A stretch of 64,000 nt of DNA from the NCBI GenBank assembly GCA_963682175.1, contig OY821784.1:38421621-38485620 (forward strand), in the 5' to 3' direction. This stretch comes from Triglochin maritima (taxonomy: Eukaryota > Streptophyta > Magnoliopsida > Alismatales > Juncaginaceae). Shown piece after piece: positions 22,101-32,062 of this stretch. Positions within the stretch are counted from its first letter, which is position 1. Every line of letters begins with the position of its first letter. The notes under the pieces are model-generated. The model searched no databases, was not told the origin of the DNA, and saw only the letters and a program-made list of their open reading frames with translations. Made by a program: the position numbers and the translations under genes.

Positions 22101-22348
22101 CGGATTGAAAGCCATGCTTTGTTCAAATCCTTAGAGAGTCTTCTCAATCTAGCACTCTCTTTGAAGGGTAGGAAAGAAAGTATATGAACGAATTCACCAA
22201 GCTTGAGTGTAGGCACTGCTATTCCACAATTTCTCTTCTCATTTGAGTTTTCCTGTAGAAAAGGACGGGTTTTGAGGAAGAAGAAGAATAGTTTTTGTAT
22301 ATTATTGTTTTCTAATTTGAAAATACAAACATGTGAGTATATATACAT
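9870..22348 (-). CDS. F-box/FBD/LRR-type gene, start codon separated by a Copia insertion
   Basis: Likely substrate-recognition subunit of an SCF ubiquitin ligase. Exons 21287-22253, 15824-16006 and 9870-10175 join in frame, and no stop interrupts them. Exon 1 has an F-box (GEFVHILSFLPFKESARL...LNKAW) and leucine-rich repeats. Exon 2 continues the LRRs (ALTIKLAESF), and exon 3 is the FBD domain ending FLGYD. The ancestral ATG is at 27240: ATGGAAA (27240-27234), then a Copia element, then the TSD copy and ACTCAAATGAG. Removing the element and one TSD restores 485 codons, normal for the family. Today the frame instead stays open into the LTR to an ATG at 22348, adding about 31 LTR-encoded residues beginning MYIYSHVCIF. 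Introns 1 (5.3 kb) and 2 (5.6 kb) are swollen by transposons. Whether a functional protein is made is uncertain. Confidence 0.85.
10929..10991 (+). repeat. MULE left terminal inverted repeat
   Basis: About 63 bp pairing with the inverted 15483-15546 at roughly 90% by eye. The TATA box CTATAAATA (about 11026-11034) lies just inside and would serve the transposase gene. Confidence 0.88.
11085..14095 (+). CDS. MULE transposase fused to a truncated OTU-type protease domain
   Basis: Cut-and-paste transposase, nuclear. Three exons: 11085-11114 (MSGEGDESGE), 11496-13485 and 13590-14095; joined, they give 841 residues with consistent phases. Domains in order: FAR1-like zinc-binding N-terminus (KRKGCGCRF ... 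HGHHNHRL); MULE DDE core with D246 (CMDSTYK), D309 (ITDRELG) and E425 (CRVESAH); a SWIM-like zinc finger near 510-525 (CECAF...GIPCAC, with Cys where the final His is usual); an Arg/Gly/Ser-rich linker (about 636-673); and an OTU domain with DGNC, Cys709 being the expected nucleophile. The OTU domain breaks off after about LPWESPP. The last 25-30 residues are antisense plant-mobile-domain sequence, so the catalytic His region is missing. The transposase part looks intact; the protease part probably is not active. Confidence 0.88.
11148..11397. repeat. GC-palindrome array in transposase intron 1
   Basis: About six to seven imperfect units with a period near 37-38 bp, each reading AGACGCC-NNCCCCATGGGG-AGGCGTCT. 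Lies within the intron between the 10-codon first exon and the main exon. Mirrors the array at 15042-15300. Confidence 0.85.
14751..14990. repeat. AT-rich tandem repeat in PMD intron
   Basis: About ten units of AATTTGTTAAACTAAAT with variable TATCA/AAATC spacers, immediately upstream (minus strand) of the PMD exon 2 acceptor. Confidence 0.85.
15042..15300. repeat. GC-palindrome array in PMD intron 1
   Basis: About seven imperfect units (GAGACGCCTCC...CGGGGAGACGTCTTC) placed symmetrically to 11148-11397 relative to the element ends. Long open frames on both strands are repeat artefacts. Confidence 0.85.
15483..15546 (-). repeat. MULE right terminal inverted repeat
   Basis: Inverted partner of 10929-10991. 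A TATATA motif (about 15461-15467, read on the minus strand) lies just inside and would serve the antisense PMD gene, mirroring the left end. Confidence 0.88.
15824..16006 (-). CDS. F-box/FBD gene exon 2 (LRR)
   Basis: 61 codons between an acceptor at 16007-16008 (within an AT microsatellite, ATATAG|GTTG) and a donor at 15822-15823 (CTCATG|GTAAGC). Phase 0 on both sides, matching exons 1 and 3. Contains VRHLILKEIALHRDEL and LNALTIKLAESF. Confidence 0.88.
16250..16702. repeat. Diverged tandem repeat units in F-box intron 1 (left block)
   Basis: Contains phrases such as CTACACTGGAAGGTTGATATTC, AAATGAATCAAGC, CTAAATTAGTGTACCAATTT and TTCCAGACCATAAATT. These recur at 18100-18340 and 20440-21180. 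The intron appears built from several old copies of a roughly 250-300 bp unit, later split by LTR insertions. Confidence 0.55.
16703..18099 (+). mobile_element. LTR-like element B (solo LTR), F-box intron 1
   Basis: Begins TGTAACGTCC and ends GATATTACA, the TG..CA form of an LTR. Has a TTTCC...GGAAACCC hairpin near 16985-17010 and a duplicated block GGGTCTCAAGGGTCC (17080 and 17159). The segment reads like the inverted 3' half of element C at 39920-40910. I found no matching 5-bp TSD, so ends are tentative. Ty3/Gypsy origin is inference. Confidence 0.55.
18341..20430 (+). mobile_element. Solo LTR, family A copy 1
   Basis: 2090 bp from TGTAACATCC to GGATATAACA, flanked by the 5-bp TSD CATTT (18336-18340 and 20431-20435). 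Contains a TTTCCCATTGGGAAA hairpin (about 18630), tandem GGCACAACATCG units (19035-19195) and many GGTCGACCG palindromes (19495-19970). A second copy lies at 50351-52487. No coding domains and no second LTR, so a solo LTR left by recombination. The TGTAACATCC start is common in plant Ty3/Gypsy LTRs (family knowledge). Confidence 0.85.
20440..21180. repeat. Diverged tandem repeat units in F-box intron 1 (right block)
   Basis: At least two units, sharing GATCTACACTA, GTTGATATT, CTTCCAGACCACAAATTAGT and TCTAGATCA. They match the block at 16250-16702. Confidence 0.55.
21287..22253 (-). CDS. F-box/FBD gene exon 1 (F-box and first LRRs)
   Basis: Runs from the Copia insertion point to a donor at 21286 (TATTTTACTCAG|GTTTGT). 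Encodes the F-box near its start (about residues 20-55 of the ancestral protein), then a variable region and LRR strands such as LKTLKLSGCWMNP and LQSLTIAKVKMT. Phase 0 at the end. Confidence 0.88.
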
Positions 22349-22491
22349 GGTACAGACATTTAGCCGTTTGGAGGAGCGTTGCCTTTTATGTTTATTTCCT
22401 TTGATTGTAATGGAAGGTTGCCATTAGGGAAGATCTTGGGTGAGTTGTGATGATTCTGAGCTCAACGGTCATATAGCCTCTGTTTTTAACA
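22254..22491 (-). repeat. Copia 1, 3' LTR
   Basis: TG..CA ends, 238 bp. Reading on the minus strand it runs straight into the F-box coding sequence and supplies an in-frame ATG at 22348. A TATATATAC motif overlaps that ATG and could be the LTR's own TATA box. Confidence 0.95.
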
Positions 22492-25400
22492 CGCCCCCTC
22501 AAGTTGAGTCTGAAATAAGTTGAAGATGCTCAACTTGGATAGGATAAGATTGAACTGTCGCTGATCCAGAGCTTTAGTGAAGATGTCAGCAAGCTGCTCC
22601 TTACTGGGTACATAGGGAACTTCTATTTCTTTTGATTGGATTTTTTCGCGGATGAAATGACAATCCACTTCTATGTGTTTGGTCCTTTCGTGAAAGACCA
22701 GATTTGAGGCTATGTGTCGGGCAGCATTGTTATCGCAGAACATATTCATGGGTTGGTTGTATGATTGCCCCATGTCGGTCAGGAGTTGTCTGAGCCAGAT
22801 GAGTTCGCTGGTGGTGGATGCCATGGCACGGTATTCGGCTTCTGCACTGGATCGGGCGACTACGTTCTGTTTTTTACTTCTCCAGGTTACCAAGTTTCCT
22901 CCAACAAATGTGCAAAAACCGGTGGTAGATTTACGATCATGACTACCGGCCCAATCTGCATCAGAAAAACCGTTTATGGAGTTAGAATTATTGTTTTTCA
23001 TCCATAATCCTTGACCTGGGGTTTTCTTAATGTATCTAAGTATGCGATCAACTAAATCTAAGTGAGGGGTGCGAGGTGCATGCATGAATTGGCTAATAAT
23101 GCTAACTGCATAAGTTATGTCGGGTCTGGTTACTGTGAGATATATTAGTTTTCCAACAAGCCTTTGATAGCGTTGAATGTCTTTGATAGGTTCCCTTTGA
23201 GTATGATCTAATTTTAGGTTAGTTTCGATAGGGGTGTTGGCAGGTTTTGCCCCAAGTTTTCCTGTCTCCTTTAAGAGATCAAGAGCATACTTTCGTTGTG
23301 ATAAGAATAAACCTTTTTTTGAGTGTGCAATTTCTATTCCTAAAAAATATTTTAAGGTACCTAGATCTTTAATATCAAAGTGTGATTTTAAATAGTGCTT
23401 TACATGGTGAATTTTATGATCATCATTACCAGTGATTATGATATCATCTACGTAGATTAGGATGATGGTGGTGGTGTTGTGAAGATGCATGGTGAACATG
23501 GATGCATCAGCGGAAGATTTAGAAAACCCATAATTAATGAGATAGTGGCTAAGTTTGGCATACCATGCGCGAGGAGATTGTTTTAACCCATAGATGGATT
23601 TGTTGAGCTTGCATACCTGGTTTGTGGAAGTGTACCCTGGTGGGGGAGTCATGTATACTTCTTCCTCAAGGTTTCCCTGCAGAAAAGCATTTCTAACATC
23701 CATTTGCTAGAGATTCCAATTTTTATTTACAGCTACAGAAAGAAGGACCCGAACTGTGTTCATTTTGGCGACCGGGGCAAAAGTTTCATGATAGTCTAGG
23801 CCATAGGTCTGAGTGTATCCTTTCGCTACTAATCTAGCTTTATACCTTTCTATGGTTCCGTTATTGTTGTATTTGATTTTGTATACCCACTTACTGCCTA
23901 CGGTTTTTATGCCATTTTTGTGTGGAACAAGAGTCCAAGTTTTGTTGGATTCTAGGGCTTTAATTTCTTCCTCCATGGCCTTGCACCATTTTGGATTTTT
24001 AATGGCTTCATGGTAGTTACTTGGTTCTATATGAGTATCTATAGTCCCTAAAAAGGCTTTGTGTTTGTTGTTTATGTTATGATACGATAGGTAGTTTTGT
24101 ATAGGGTAAGTAACATGGGAGGTGATATAGTTATGAAGGTAAGTTGGAGGACGAGTAGGTCGACTTGATCTTCTTGGTCCATTGTCTTCTTCCCTAATGT
24201 TCGGAGTTTCTTCGTCTTCTTCGGGTGTATCGGGTATGTTGATTGAGATTTCTGTTTCGTTGATGGGAAGCGGAGCAACTGATGTTGATGTGAGCTCTTC
24301 GTCTTCTCCTGTCTGGTGAAAGTAGGGAATACTTTCTACAAACTGAACATCACGAGAAATATAAAGCTTACAATTTTTTGGGTCATAACATTTGTACCCT
24401 TTTTTTCTAAAGGAATATCCTAAAAAAATACATTTGTAGGAACTAGTCTCGAGCTTGTCGATTCTCTTTCTGTGAACAAACACAACACAACCAAAAACTC
24501 GTAAGTGATCAAGAAATAATTTTTGTTCTGTTAAGATTTCTAACGGTTGTTTGTTTTGAAGTCGGTGACTAGGCAATCGATTAATAAGGTAAGCAGCAGT
24601 CAAAACAGTGTCAGACCAAAAACGTTTTGGGACGTGATTTTGAAAAAGCAATGATCGAGTTACATTCAAAAGATGACGATTTTTTTTCTTTCTGAGACAC
24701 CGTTTTGTTCAGGAGTATTAACACAAGTGGTTTGATGAAAAATTCCTTTTTGTTTTAAAAAAAATTGAAACAAATGACTGGTATATTCAGACCCATTATC
24801 AGATCTTAAGCTTTTAATTTTGAAATCATACATGTTTTCTACAAAATTAGTAAAGTTGCAAAAGATATCAAAAGTTTCAGATTTTGATTTTAGCAAGTAA
24901 ACCCATGTAGTACGAGAAAAATCATCAATAAAGGTAATAAAGTATTTGAACCCATTATAGGATTCAGTCGGGACAGGGCCCCAGATGTCAGAATGCACTA
25001 ATTCTAGCGGATGACCTGTTTTAATGGAAGATAGATGGAATGGTAATCGAGTTTGTTTTGAGAACCTACATACATCACATGATAATTCGGAATTAAAAAA
25101 TGGAAAAAGAGTTTTCAAAACTAAATGTGACAGATGCCCCGTCCGTTTGTGCCAGAGTTCATGTTTGGACTGATTTCCAACATGTAAATCCTGTTTATTT
25201 TTGTCTAAAACATAGAGATTGTTGATGAGGATTCCTTTACCAATCGTCCTCCCTGAGATACGATCCTGAAATATGACATCAGTAGGAGTAAATATAATAT
25301 TGCAGTTTAATTCTTTGGTGATTTTCGCAACAGAAAGCAAATTGGAGCTAAACGAGGGTATATATAGCGCATTTTTAGCAACTTGATCCAAAATATCTAT

Positions 25401-26873
25401 ATTGCCTATTCCTTCTATCTCCACTTGGTTTCCATTTGCCACACTAACAAATTTATTAAGTAAAGATAAATTGGTTTTAATGTTATTTAACAAGTTGGGA
25501 TTTCCAGTCATATGATCGGTAGCACCTGAGTCAATAATCCAAGTATTATTTGTGTTTCTATTAGAGTGTAGTGATATATAATTATCCAGAGTTCTTATCA
25601 TACCTGCACAGTTACCTGAATTCTGAGGAGTATTCTGCAAAAACGTATTTAGTTTGTTGAGGAGAATACTGATGTTTTCTCCATTTTGGCCCGTTAAGTC
25701 CGATTGTCGTGTATTAAAGCTTGGTCCATTTGTTCCGTTTGTCGGGTTTGGAGCTCGCCCGATAACACCATTCGGAGCCGCCTGTGTATATATTCCGCTC
25801 GATCCGATTGCGGACATTCCATATGCGTCCTGCGACAAAAAGTTAAGGTTAGGGTTAGCGGCGATCTGGTGGCCGCTCCCGCTGCTTCCAGCGGCTAGGT
25901 AGCCGCCGCCTCCCGTTGCTGCGATCTGGTGGCCGCTGCTTCCAGTGGCGAGGTAGCCGCCGCCTCCCGTTGCTGCGATCTGGTGGCCACTGCTTCCAGT
26001 GGCGAGGTAGCCGCCGCCTCCCGACGACCCTCCATAGCCCTGAGATGAGTCCCTTCCATCCCCTCCTCTTCTGTCGTTTTTTTTCGGTGGTCGGAGATGA
26101 GGGTAGAGGAACCAGCAGTTGTTTTTGTTGTGTCCTGTTTTCTTGCAATTTTCGCAGTGTTCATCCTTCCGATTCCCGAATCTTTTTTTGTTGTTTTGGT
26201 TTTTTTCGGAGAGGAACGCCTGGTTTTCTGGTTCTGGTGTTGATGTCCCTTGTAGAGAAGCCATGGTTCGCCGCCGCGTTTCTTCGCGCAGGACCATGGC
26301 CGTGACTGCAGCAAGGGACGGAAGTTCGGGTGCCATGAGTACCTGGCTCCGGATGCCTTCGAACGTTGTGTCTAGACCTACCAGGAACTGGTAGATCCGG
26401 TCCTGCTCGGTTCTTTGCTGGATTGTTTTAGCGTCGGTGGTCGGAGGTTCATAAACCCCCAATTCATCCCACGCTTTTCTGAGAGTGCCTAGGTACTCGG
26501 TGATTCCTCGGTTGTTCTGTCGGGTTTGCGAGATTTCTTGCTTTATTCGGAAGATGTGTGCGAAGTTTTGAGCTTTCCCATAATGCTCCTGGATAGCGTC
26601 CCAGAGCTCTTTGGCGCTTTCTTTGTAGAGGAAGATTTCCCCTATTTGTGGTTGCATGGATGCTATTACCCATGACATGACCAGATGGTCCATGATTTGC
26701 CATTCTTCTTGTTTGATCTCTGTCCCTGGCCCTTCTGGGTTTTTTGTACTCCCTGTGATGTGGCCCACTTTCCCCCGGCCGCTGAGGGCAAGAGTCACTG
26801 CCCGAGCCCAGGGCAGGTAGTTTGCTCCGTTGAAAAGAGTGGAAACCAGTCGGAACTGGTTGGTTTCAGACAT
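22486..26873 (-). pseudogene. Copia 1 gag-pol polyprotein, broken by a frameshift and a stop
   Basis: Starts at ATG 26873. Gag includes YLPWARAVTLALSGRGKV and the zinc knuckle CENCKKTGHNKNNC. It is followed by a Gly-rich tract with three copies of GGGGYLA(T/A)GSSG...HQIAA. The protease motif is WIIDSGATDH; pre-integrase is LWHKRTGHLS. Integrase has HSDIWGP, SDNGSEY and the PEQNGVSER glutamate. RT follows with YVDDIIITGN, then RNase H (DADWAGSHD) up to the stop at 22486-22488. Two lesions: a one-base expansion of an A-run in integrase near 24675-24682 shifts frame, and an amber codon sits at about 23704-23706 in RT before QMDV. The element is therefore non-autonomous despite its intact LTRs. 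Confidence 0.92.
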
Positions 26874-26995
26874 GTTTTGGTGGTTTTTTAGGGTTATGGA
26901 TGTGGGTTTTTGTGGCCTTCAACCCCCTCAATGAGGTGAAGACCGGTGATGATTCCTGGGGAATCTGAGGTCGGATCAGACGTGCTCTGATACCA

Positions 26996-27233
26996 TGTAG
27001 AAAAGGACGGGTTTTGAGGAAGAAGAAGAATAGTTTTTGTATATTATTGTTTTCTAATTTGAAAATACAAACATGTGAGTATATATACATGGTACAGACA
27101 TTTAGCCGTTTGGAGGAGCGTTGCCTTTTATGTTTATTTCCTTTGATTGTAATGGAAGGTTGCCATTAGGGAAGATCTTGGGTGAGCTGTGATGATTCTG
27201 AGCTCAACGGTCATATAGCCTCTGTTTTTAACA
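26996..27233 (-). repeat. Copia 1, 5' LTR
   Basis: TG..CA ends, 238 bp, one visible difference from the 3' LTR (GAGCTGTG versus GAGTTGTG). Adjoins the primer-binding site at 26984-26995. Confidence 0.95.
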
Positions 27234-27240
27234 TTTCCAT

Positions 27241-27420
27241 AGTTGGAAATGGAAGATGTATGGAATTTCACTTGCTTATATTCCTCTTGTGAATAAGTAG
27301 TGAACTTTTTTTTTTAAATGAGACAAAGAGACGAGATAAGAAAGCGGTTATAGTAACTCTTTTGGAGGAACAGTTATAAGTAACGGGCGTGTCCAGTCCA
27401 GTGGTGATATTTATTTATAG
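27241..27420 (-). promoter_or_regulatory. Original promoter/5' UTR of the F-box gene
   Basis: Sequence directly upstream (minus strand) of the orphaned ATG at 27240. An AATATAAG motif at about 27275-27282 could be the TATA box. The Copia element now separates this region from the rest of the gene. Confidence 0.4.
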
Positions 27421-29337
27421 TTTGGAACTTGGATTGTCTTGAATATATATAGGAGATGTAAGAAAACTCTAACTTGTCTTCTCGAGGTTTCAATCTGTGA
27501 TTTCGTATATTTTGGCACACAAGATACATATCACCCGCACGTACAAAGTACGTATCATTCGGACAATGCGTGTGCAAACAAAGTTTAAGTCATTTAACAG
27601 TAGATAGACAGACTTAGAGGACCAGACTTAGAAATAAATTAATGAGATTTGATCCCATCACATCTGAGACAATTTTAGTCACTCTCCAACAATCTAAGTG
27701 TAAACTACTCAAACATATATATACCAAATCATACGAAATGATGCCAAAAATGCACCATTAATGTCGCGCACGTATGACAATAGTAAAATATGATATAGTC
27801 GCATAAATTGCACAGTGAGTCAAAAGTATATTTTTTATGTTCCTAACCCTAAATGGGAGTGTAATAAACTAATGTCTATCATATTCCTACCTTACAAAGT
27901 ATATAAGGCTAAAAAATTCTCTTCAGCAAAACCCAGAAACTATATATGTCAACGGATTGAATCAGTCAACAACAAGTCAACGTTCATTATTCGAATTAGA
28001 AGAAATGGAAATTAGTTTACTGTTTACTGTTTATTTTCTTTCTATCTCTGGGGATAAAAAGATAAGCACGTCATTAAGAGATTACAACACGCTAATCGTG
28101 ACAGTATGAGCTGTGAGCAACATGCATGATCCAAACCCTAAAATTTTGATGCGAGCAACATGAATCTTTGCAAATTGCAAGAATATCATACACTAATTTC
28201 TTTCGGTAAAGGCAGTCGTCATGTTTGTTGTGAAATAGCATACGACCGTTAACGTTTTTAGGTCAATGGTGATTAGGAACGTAAAGCCTTCTATATAGCA
28301 ATACTTTGTCAAGATTTCAATAATTTACATACTTATATTTATCTATATAATATATATGTATTAGTCTTGATTTGATTTTTTTATATATTTGATATGTTAT
28401 ATTGTTATATTTTTTTCATATTATTATTGTTGTGGTAAAGAAAGATCAACAATTTAATAGGCCTATCAATATTGGGTTTCGTAATGTTAAGGTCCTTAAG
28501 GAGATAACCCAGTAAGAAACTTGGGCTTCTCTAATTGGGAGGAAAACTGGGCTGGATTGGGGGTCGATTACGAAACTTTTGGTTGATTGTGTATGGATTG
28601 AAAATATTATTAGGTATAAAGGAAGAAATCAGTAATCTTAACATTTTTTAACAATTTGAAGTCTATAATTCAAATGACGAATCCAAATTTGTGGGTCTTC
28701 TTGTATGTCACAATCTCTACGTGAAAATCAAACCTTTGGATCGACGCTCAATAAGTCTATAATTCAAATGACGAATCCAAAATTGTGGGTCTTCTTGTAT
28801 TGTTTTCCACCTAGTCTGAATCGACGCTCAATAAGACTCGCCAGATATTGAGACCGGCTCAACTAACATATCTTCACATAATCTAGATATATTTTTCAAA
28901 ATAATATGTGTAATTGAATCAAATTGACAAACATGTGTATGTATGAATGTGAATGGATAAGATATTCATCTCCACCCATCATTTGGTCAATCATTGTAGG
29001 GCAGTCAGCTTTGAAGAGCTGAGATGGAGTCAACAAATAAAAATAACACAAAAATAGTAAGGAGACATTTCTAAACCAGAAGGTTCCTCCTATATATTTT
29101 TAAATTTTTTATACAAATATTAGTTTTTAAAGGATATTATTAGACATCCCGTTCAATATATCAGAATTCACAAAGATACCCAAAATTGAATCTCAATTTT
29201 CTCTCTCTTTGTTTTGTGATAATCCAATAGCAACTGATAAATATTCCTCCTGTATGTTATTGTTTTAGTGTACTTGAACTTGAATCTCCTTTATCGTGAT
29301 ATAATTTACATAATAAGTTGGTAATCTAAGAGCAAAA
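27421..29337. other. Intergenic; short tandem duplication
   Basis: AT-rich with no recognised gene. About 28660-28708 and 28753-28802 are near-identical direct repeats (AAGTCTATAATTCAAATGAC...GTGGGTCTTC), with GATCGACGCTCAATAAG also repeated, giving a period of about 94 bp. Confidence 0.6.
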
Positions 29338-29893
29338 ATGAAAGCGTCCAGGCTACCCCCGGGCGCCCTGCACACTCTCTCTGCCACATCAGCTTCTCTT
29401 TCTGCCACGTCAGCTCAACCAACCCACCCAAAAAAACTTCTTAACCATTCCCGGACAACCCCCACCCACCCTACACTGTCTTTCCTCCACATCATTTCTT
29501 AATTAACAATTTAATTCTAACACAACATCTCTTATGGTTGTAGTATTAATATATATTCTATTTTAAGCATTAAATATGAATTTACATTTTATTTATATAT
29601 CTCTAATTTTATTCAATTAATTACCTCAAAAATTATTACCCCACATTAATCAAAATACCCAATACATTAACAATTACTTCTAATAACAAATCATATATTA
29701 AATATAAAAACATTAACCAACAGGGGGGACACGTGTCCCCCACCCGAGGGCGACCCAGACGTCTGCCTGAAACGCCCAACACCCGAGCAAGCGCTCGGGT
29801 GGGCGCTCCAAACAGGCACCTGAGGGTCGCCCGCCTTGTTAACGGAGGGTGCCCGGGCGAGCACCCCCTTTAAGGGTGCCCTTACGCTTGAAG
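29338..29893 (-). mobile_element. Non-autonomous DNA element, family X copy 4 (inverted)
   Basis: Begins TAAGAGCA, has the CACATCAGCTTCTCTTTCTG/CCACGTCAGC module near its left end, then an AT-rich middle. A GC-rich hairpin block follows (29720-29890: GGGGGACACGTGTCCCCC, CACCCGAG...CTCGGGTG, GGGCGAGC). It ends GGGTGCCCTTA. Same plan as copies at 4785, 8474 and 9006 but reversed. Confidence 0.55.
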
Positions 29894-29910
29894 GATCGTT
29901 TACACCCCTT

Positions 29911-30085
29911 CTTACAAAGGAGCACAATGGGATAAAAAAATTACATAATTGTTTGCTTTAAAAATATAAAAAATTGCATAGTACATAATTCTCTCTCAAC
30001 CCACTTGAAAGTATCCTAATTGAAATTTAAGTCACACGAGTCCAATTGAAGACTCGTCCAAATTGACTCATCTATTTCTAATTTC
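29911..30085 (+). repeat. Duplicated phytocyanin 5' flank (copy in pseudogene locus)
   Basis: About 170 bp nearly identical to 44036-44187 upstream of the intact gene at 46595 (shared CAATTGTTTGCTTTAAAAAT-like start, CAACCCACTTGAAAGTATCC, TCTATTTCTAATTT). Shows that the pseudogene and the intact gene came from a segmental duplication that included upstream DNA. Confidence 0.75.
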
Positions 30086-30086
30086 A

Positions 30087-31001
30087 TGTATCGGTCGTAT
30101 TCATATTAACCAAAAATACCCCAAATACATTTCATGTATCGGTCGACCGAGGACCTTATTCGGTCGACCGAATATCTGTCTCTTGACAAACCCGAATCTC
30201 CTGCTGGAATTCGGTTGACCAATCACTTAAGTGTACCTAAGTCTTAGCGTTGGGCGGTCGACCGTTCCTTAATTGGTCGACCGAACTGAGTTCAAAACTG
30301 CATAACAGTCGACCGTTCATCCCGATCCGGTCGACCGAACTCATCCAGAATTGGGTCCTGCGAGTTTCTGTTTTGTGTATCTTACACGAACTTATACTCA
30401 ATCAACCCCAACGGCTATATTCTCTCTAATGCTTATAAATAGAGTTGTAAAACACATTTTAACACAACTCTCCCACACATACTTGTCCAATACATTAGAG
30501 AGAAACCCAACACACTCAAAGCCTCAAACCTTCCACACTTTAGTCATAAATCCAATCCTACTCAAGTGTGCTCAAGTTTAGAGAGTGTTGTTCCACTCAT
30601 TTGCTATGCAAAGGAAGCAAGGGTCTTGGTGAAAACCCAAGACAAAGAGTATAGACTTCGGTGAGAGCCCGAAGTATCCCTCTCGGATTGTGAGAGGAGG
30701 AGCCAAGCTCGGCGAGGAATGTTCGCGAGCTTGAAGATTGTAGAGGCGTTCTCTCCCGGCCCGGAACGGGGAGTGGATAGTGAAGACGCGAGCGGAGCGC
30801 GAAGTGTCGAGCGGAGCTTGCAAGAGAGGACGTAGGCGGTGGCCGAACATCTATAAAAACCCCCGTGTTCCATTGTGGTTTGCATTTTCTATTCCTTACT
30901 TGCTTGTTTAGTTTTAAATTCCGCTGCATATCTTTGATCGTTAAACAAGTAGGTAATTAGGGATAAAAGTGATTAGTATTGTAGACCCACACAATCCTAC
31001 A
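30087..31001 (+). mobile_element. LTR-like fragment D with GGTCGACCG repeats
   Basis: Interrupts the duplicated flank at 30085. Starts TGTATCGGTCG and ends AATCCTACA. Carries at least five GGTCGACCG or near-variants (30132-30340), then a TATA box (CTTATAAATAG, about 30433) and a GC-rich leader. The CCTACA end resembles that of the Copia LTR ending at 38355. No TSD found. Probably a solo or truncated LTR. Confidence 0.5.
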
Positions 31002-31550
31002 ACACCTAGCTGTTATAATTAAATGACAATTTGCTATTGACAAGTAAGATCAAATCAAGTCTAACAGTGTAATGTTAAAACATTAAAAACAAAGACGAAT
31101 GGAGTAATAATATTTCTCGTAATTTAGAAAAAAAATCCTCATGATTAGGGAAGACAACTTCATCTAATTGAGAATCCACATGTGAAAAATGAAATTATTA
31201 TTTGTATGAAATCATAGTATAATGATTACCAAACAATTAGAACGATAAAGGTATGTCAATTCTTGTTCGAACTTTAAACTTGACTTGAACTCGACTCAGT
31301 AAATCGACTACGGTTGAACTTGAAAATAAACGAGCTAAGTGAAAAAATTTAAAAATACTCCAACTCGGATCGTTAAACAAGCTGACTCGAAATAGCTCGA
31401 GCTCGACTCGAGATTTTTATTGTTTAATTTGTATTTAATTTTTGGTATTTACTAATAATATATAATAATATGAAAAACTCAAAATTTTAGCTCGATTCAA
31501 CTCGCTTACATTTTGGACCCCACTCATGTAAATTTCTACATCCGCCACTG
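31002..31550. other. Intergenic, degenerate repeat
   Basis: AT-rich. Around 31255-31550 there are repeated CTCGA/CGAGCT words and a terminal GACCCC...CATCCGCCACTG phrase that looks like the end of an old transposon abutting the truncated phytocyanin exon. No gene. Confidence 0.4.
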
Positions 31551-31843
31551 GTTACCGCTCTCTTTGGTGCTTCCAACGCAGCTAATATTGTCGTTAGATC
31601 ACCCAATGGTACCTGGGATTTGTCGACCGATTACAAGGCATGGGCCGTTAAGCAAACGTTCAGAGTTGGAGACAATTTAGGTATAATTTTTCATTATATT
31701 TGCATGTAACGATTGTCATCTAATTAATCTTGGATTAGCTTAGATCAGTAATCGAATCTTAGCATATGAGTTGCATGTTAAAATTGCGTTTATGTGCCTT
31801 ATTAATTAACATCCTTAAGTCAGTCCAATTCTAGAAAGACATG

Positions 31844-32062
31844 TGTTAAAAACGAAGGAGAGGGAGAAGAAGAAGATTTTGTATATATCTTATCTGTTTG
31901 TATTACATGATTTGAATGTTTATCTATACAAATATAATATATTCGTTGGAGAGTTATAAATGTGGTTTTAATGTTTGGATTCTATCGATGTTGTTGGAAA
32001 CTGGAAGGAGGCTATCTTGAAGATGGATCGTTGGAGGTCTTCAACGGTAGGATGTTTCAACA
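31844..32062 (-). repeat. Copia 2, 3' LTR
   Basis: 219 bp, TGTTAAAAACG to TTTCAACA; pairs with 39380-39598. Confidence 0.93.

Larger units (their letters stand above)
22254..27233 (-). mobile_element. Copia LTR retrotransposon 1 (nearly complete, young)
   Basis: 4980 bp, minus orientation, inserted seven bases into the F-box coding sequence with the 5-bp TSD TTTCC (22249-22253 and 27234-27238). The 238-bp LTRs (22254-22491 and 26996-27233) differ at only one base that I can see. The primer-binding site reads TGGTATCAGAGC (26984-26995, minus), matching initiator tRNA-Met. The polypurine tract TTGAGGGGGCG (22492-22502, minus) abuts the 3' LTR. Domain order is gag, protease, integrase, RT, RNase H, the Copia order. 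Confidence 0.95.

Noticed and set aside
25654..26394. Plus-strand open frames across the Copia 1 gag region
   Set aside because: Antisense shadows of the gag Gly-rich repeat and zinc knuckle.
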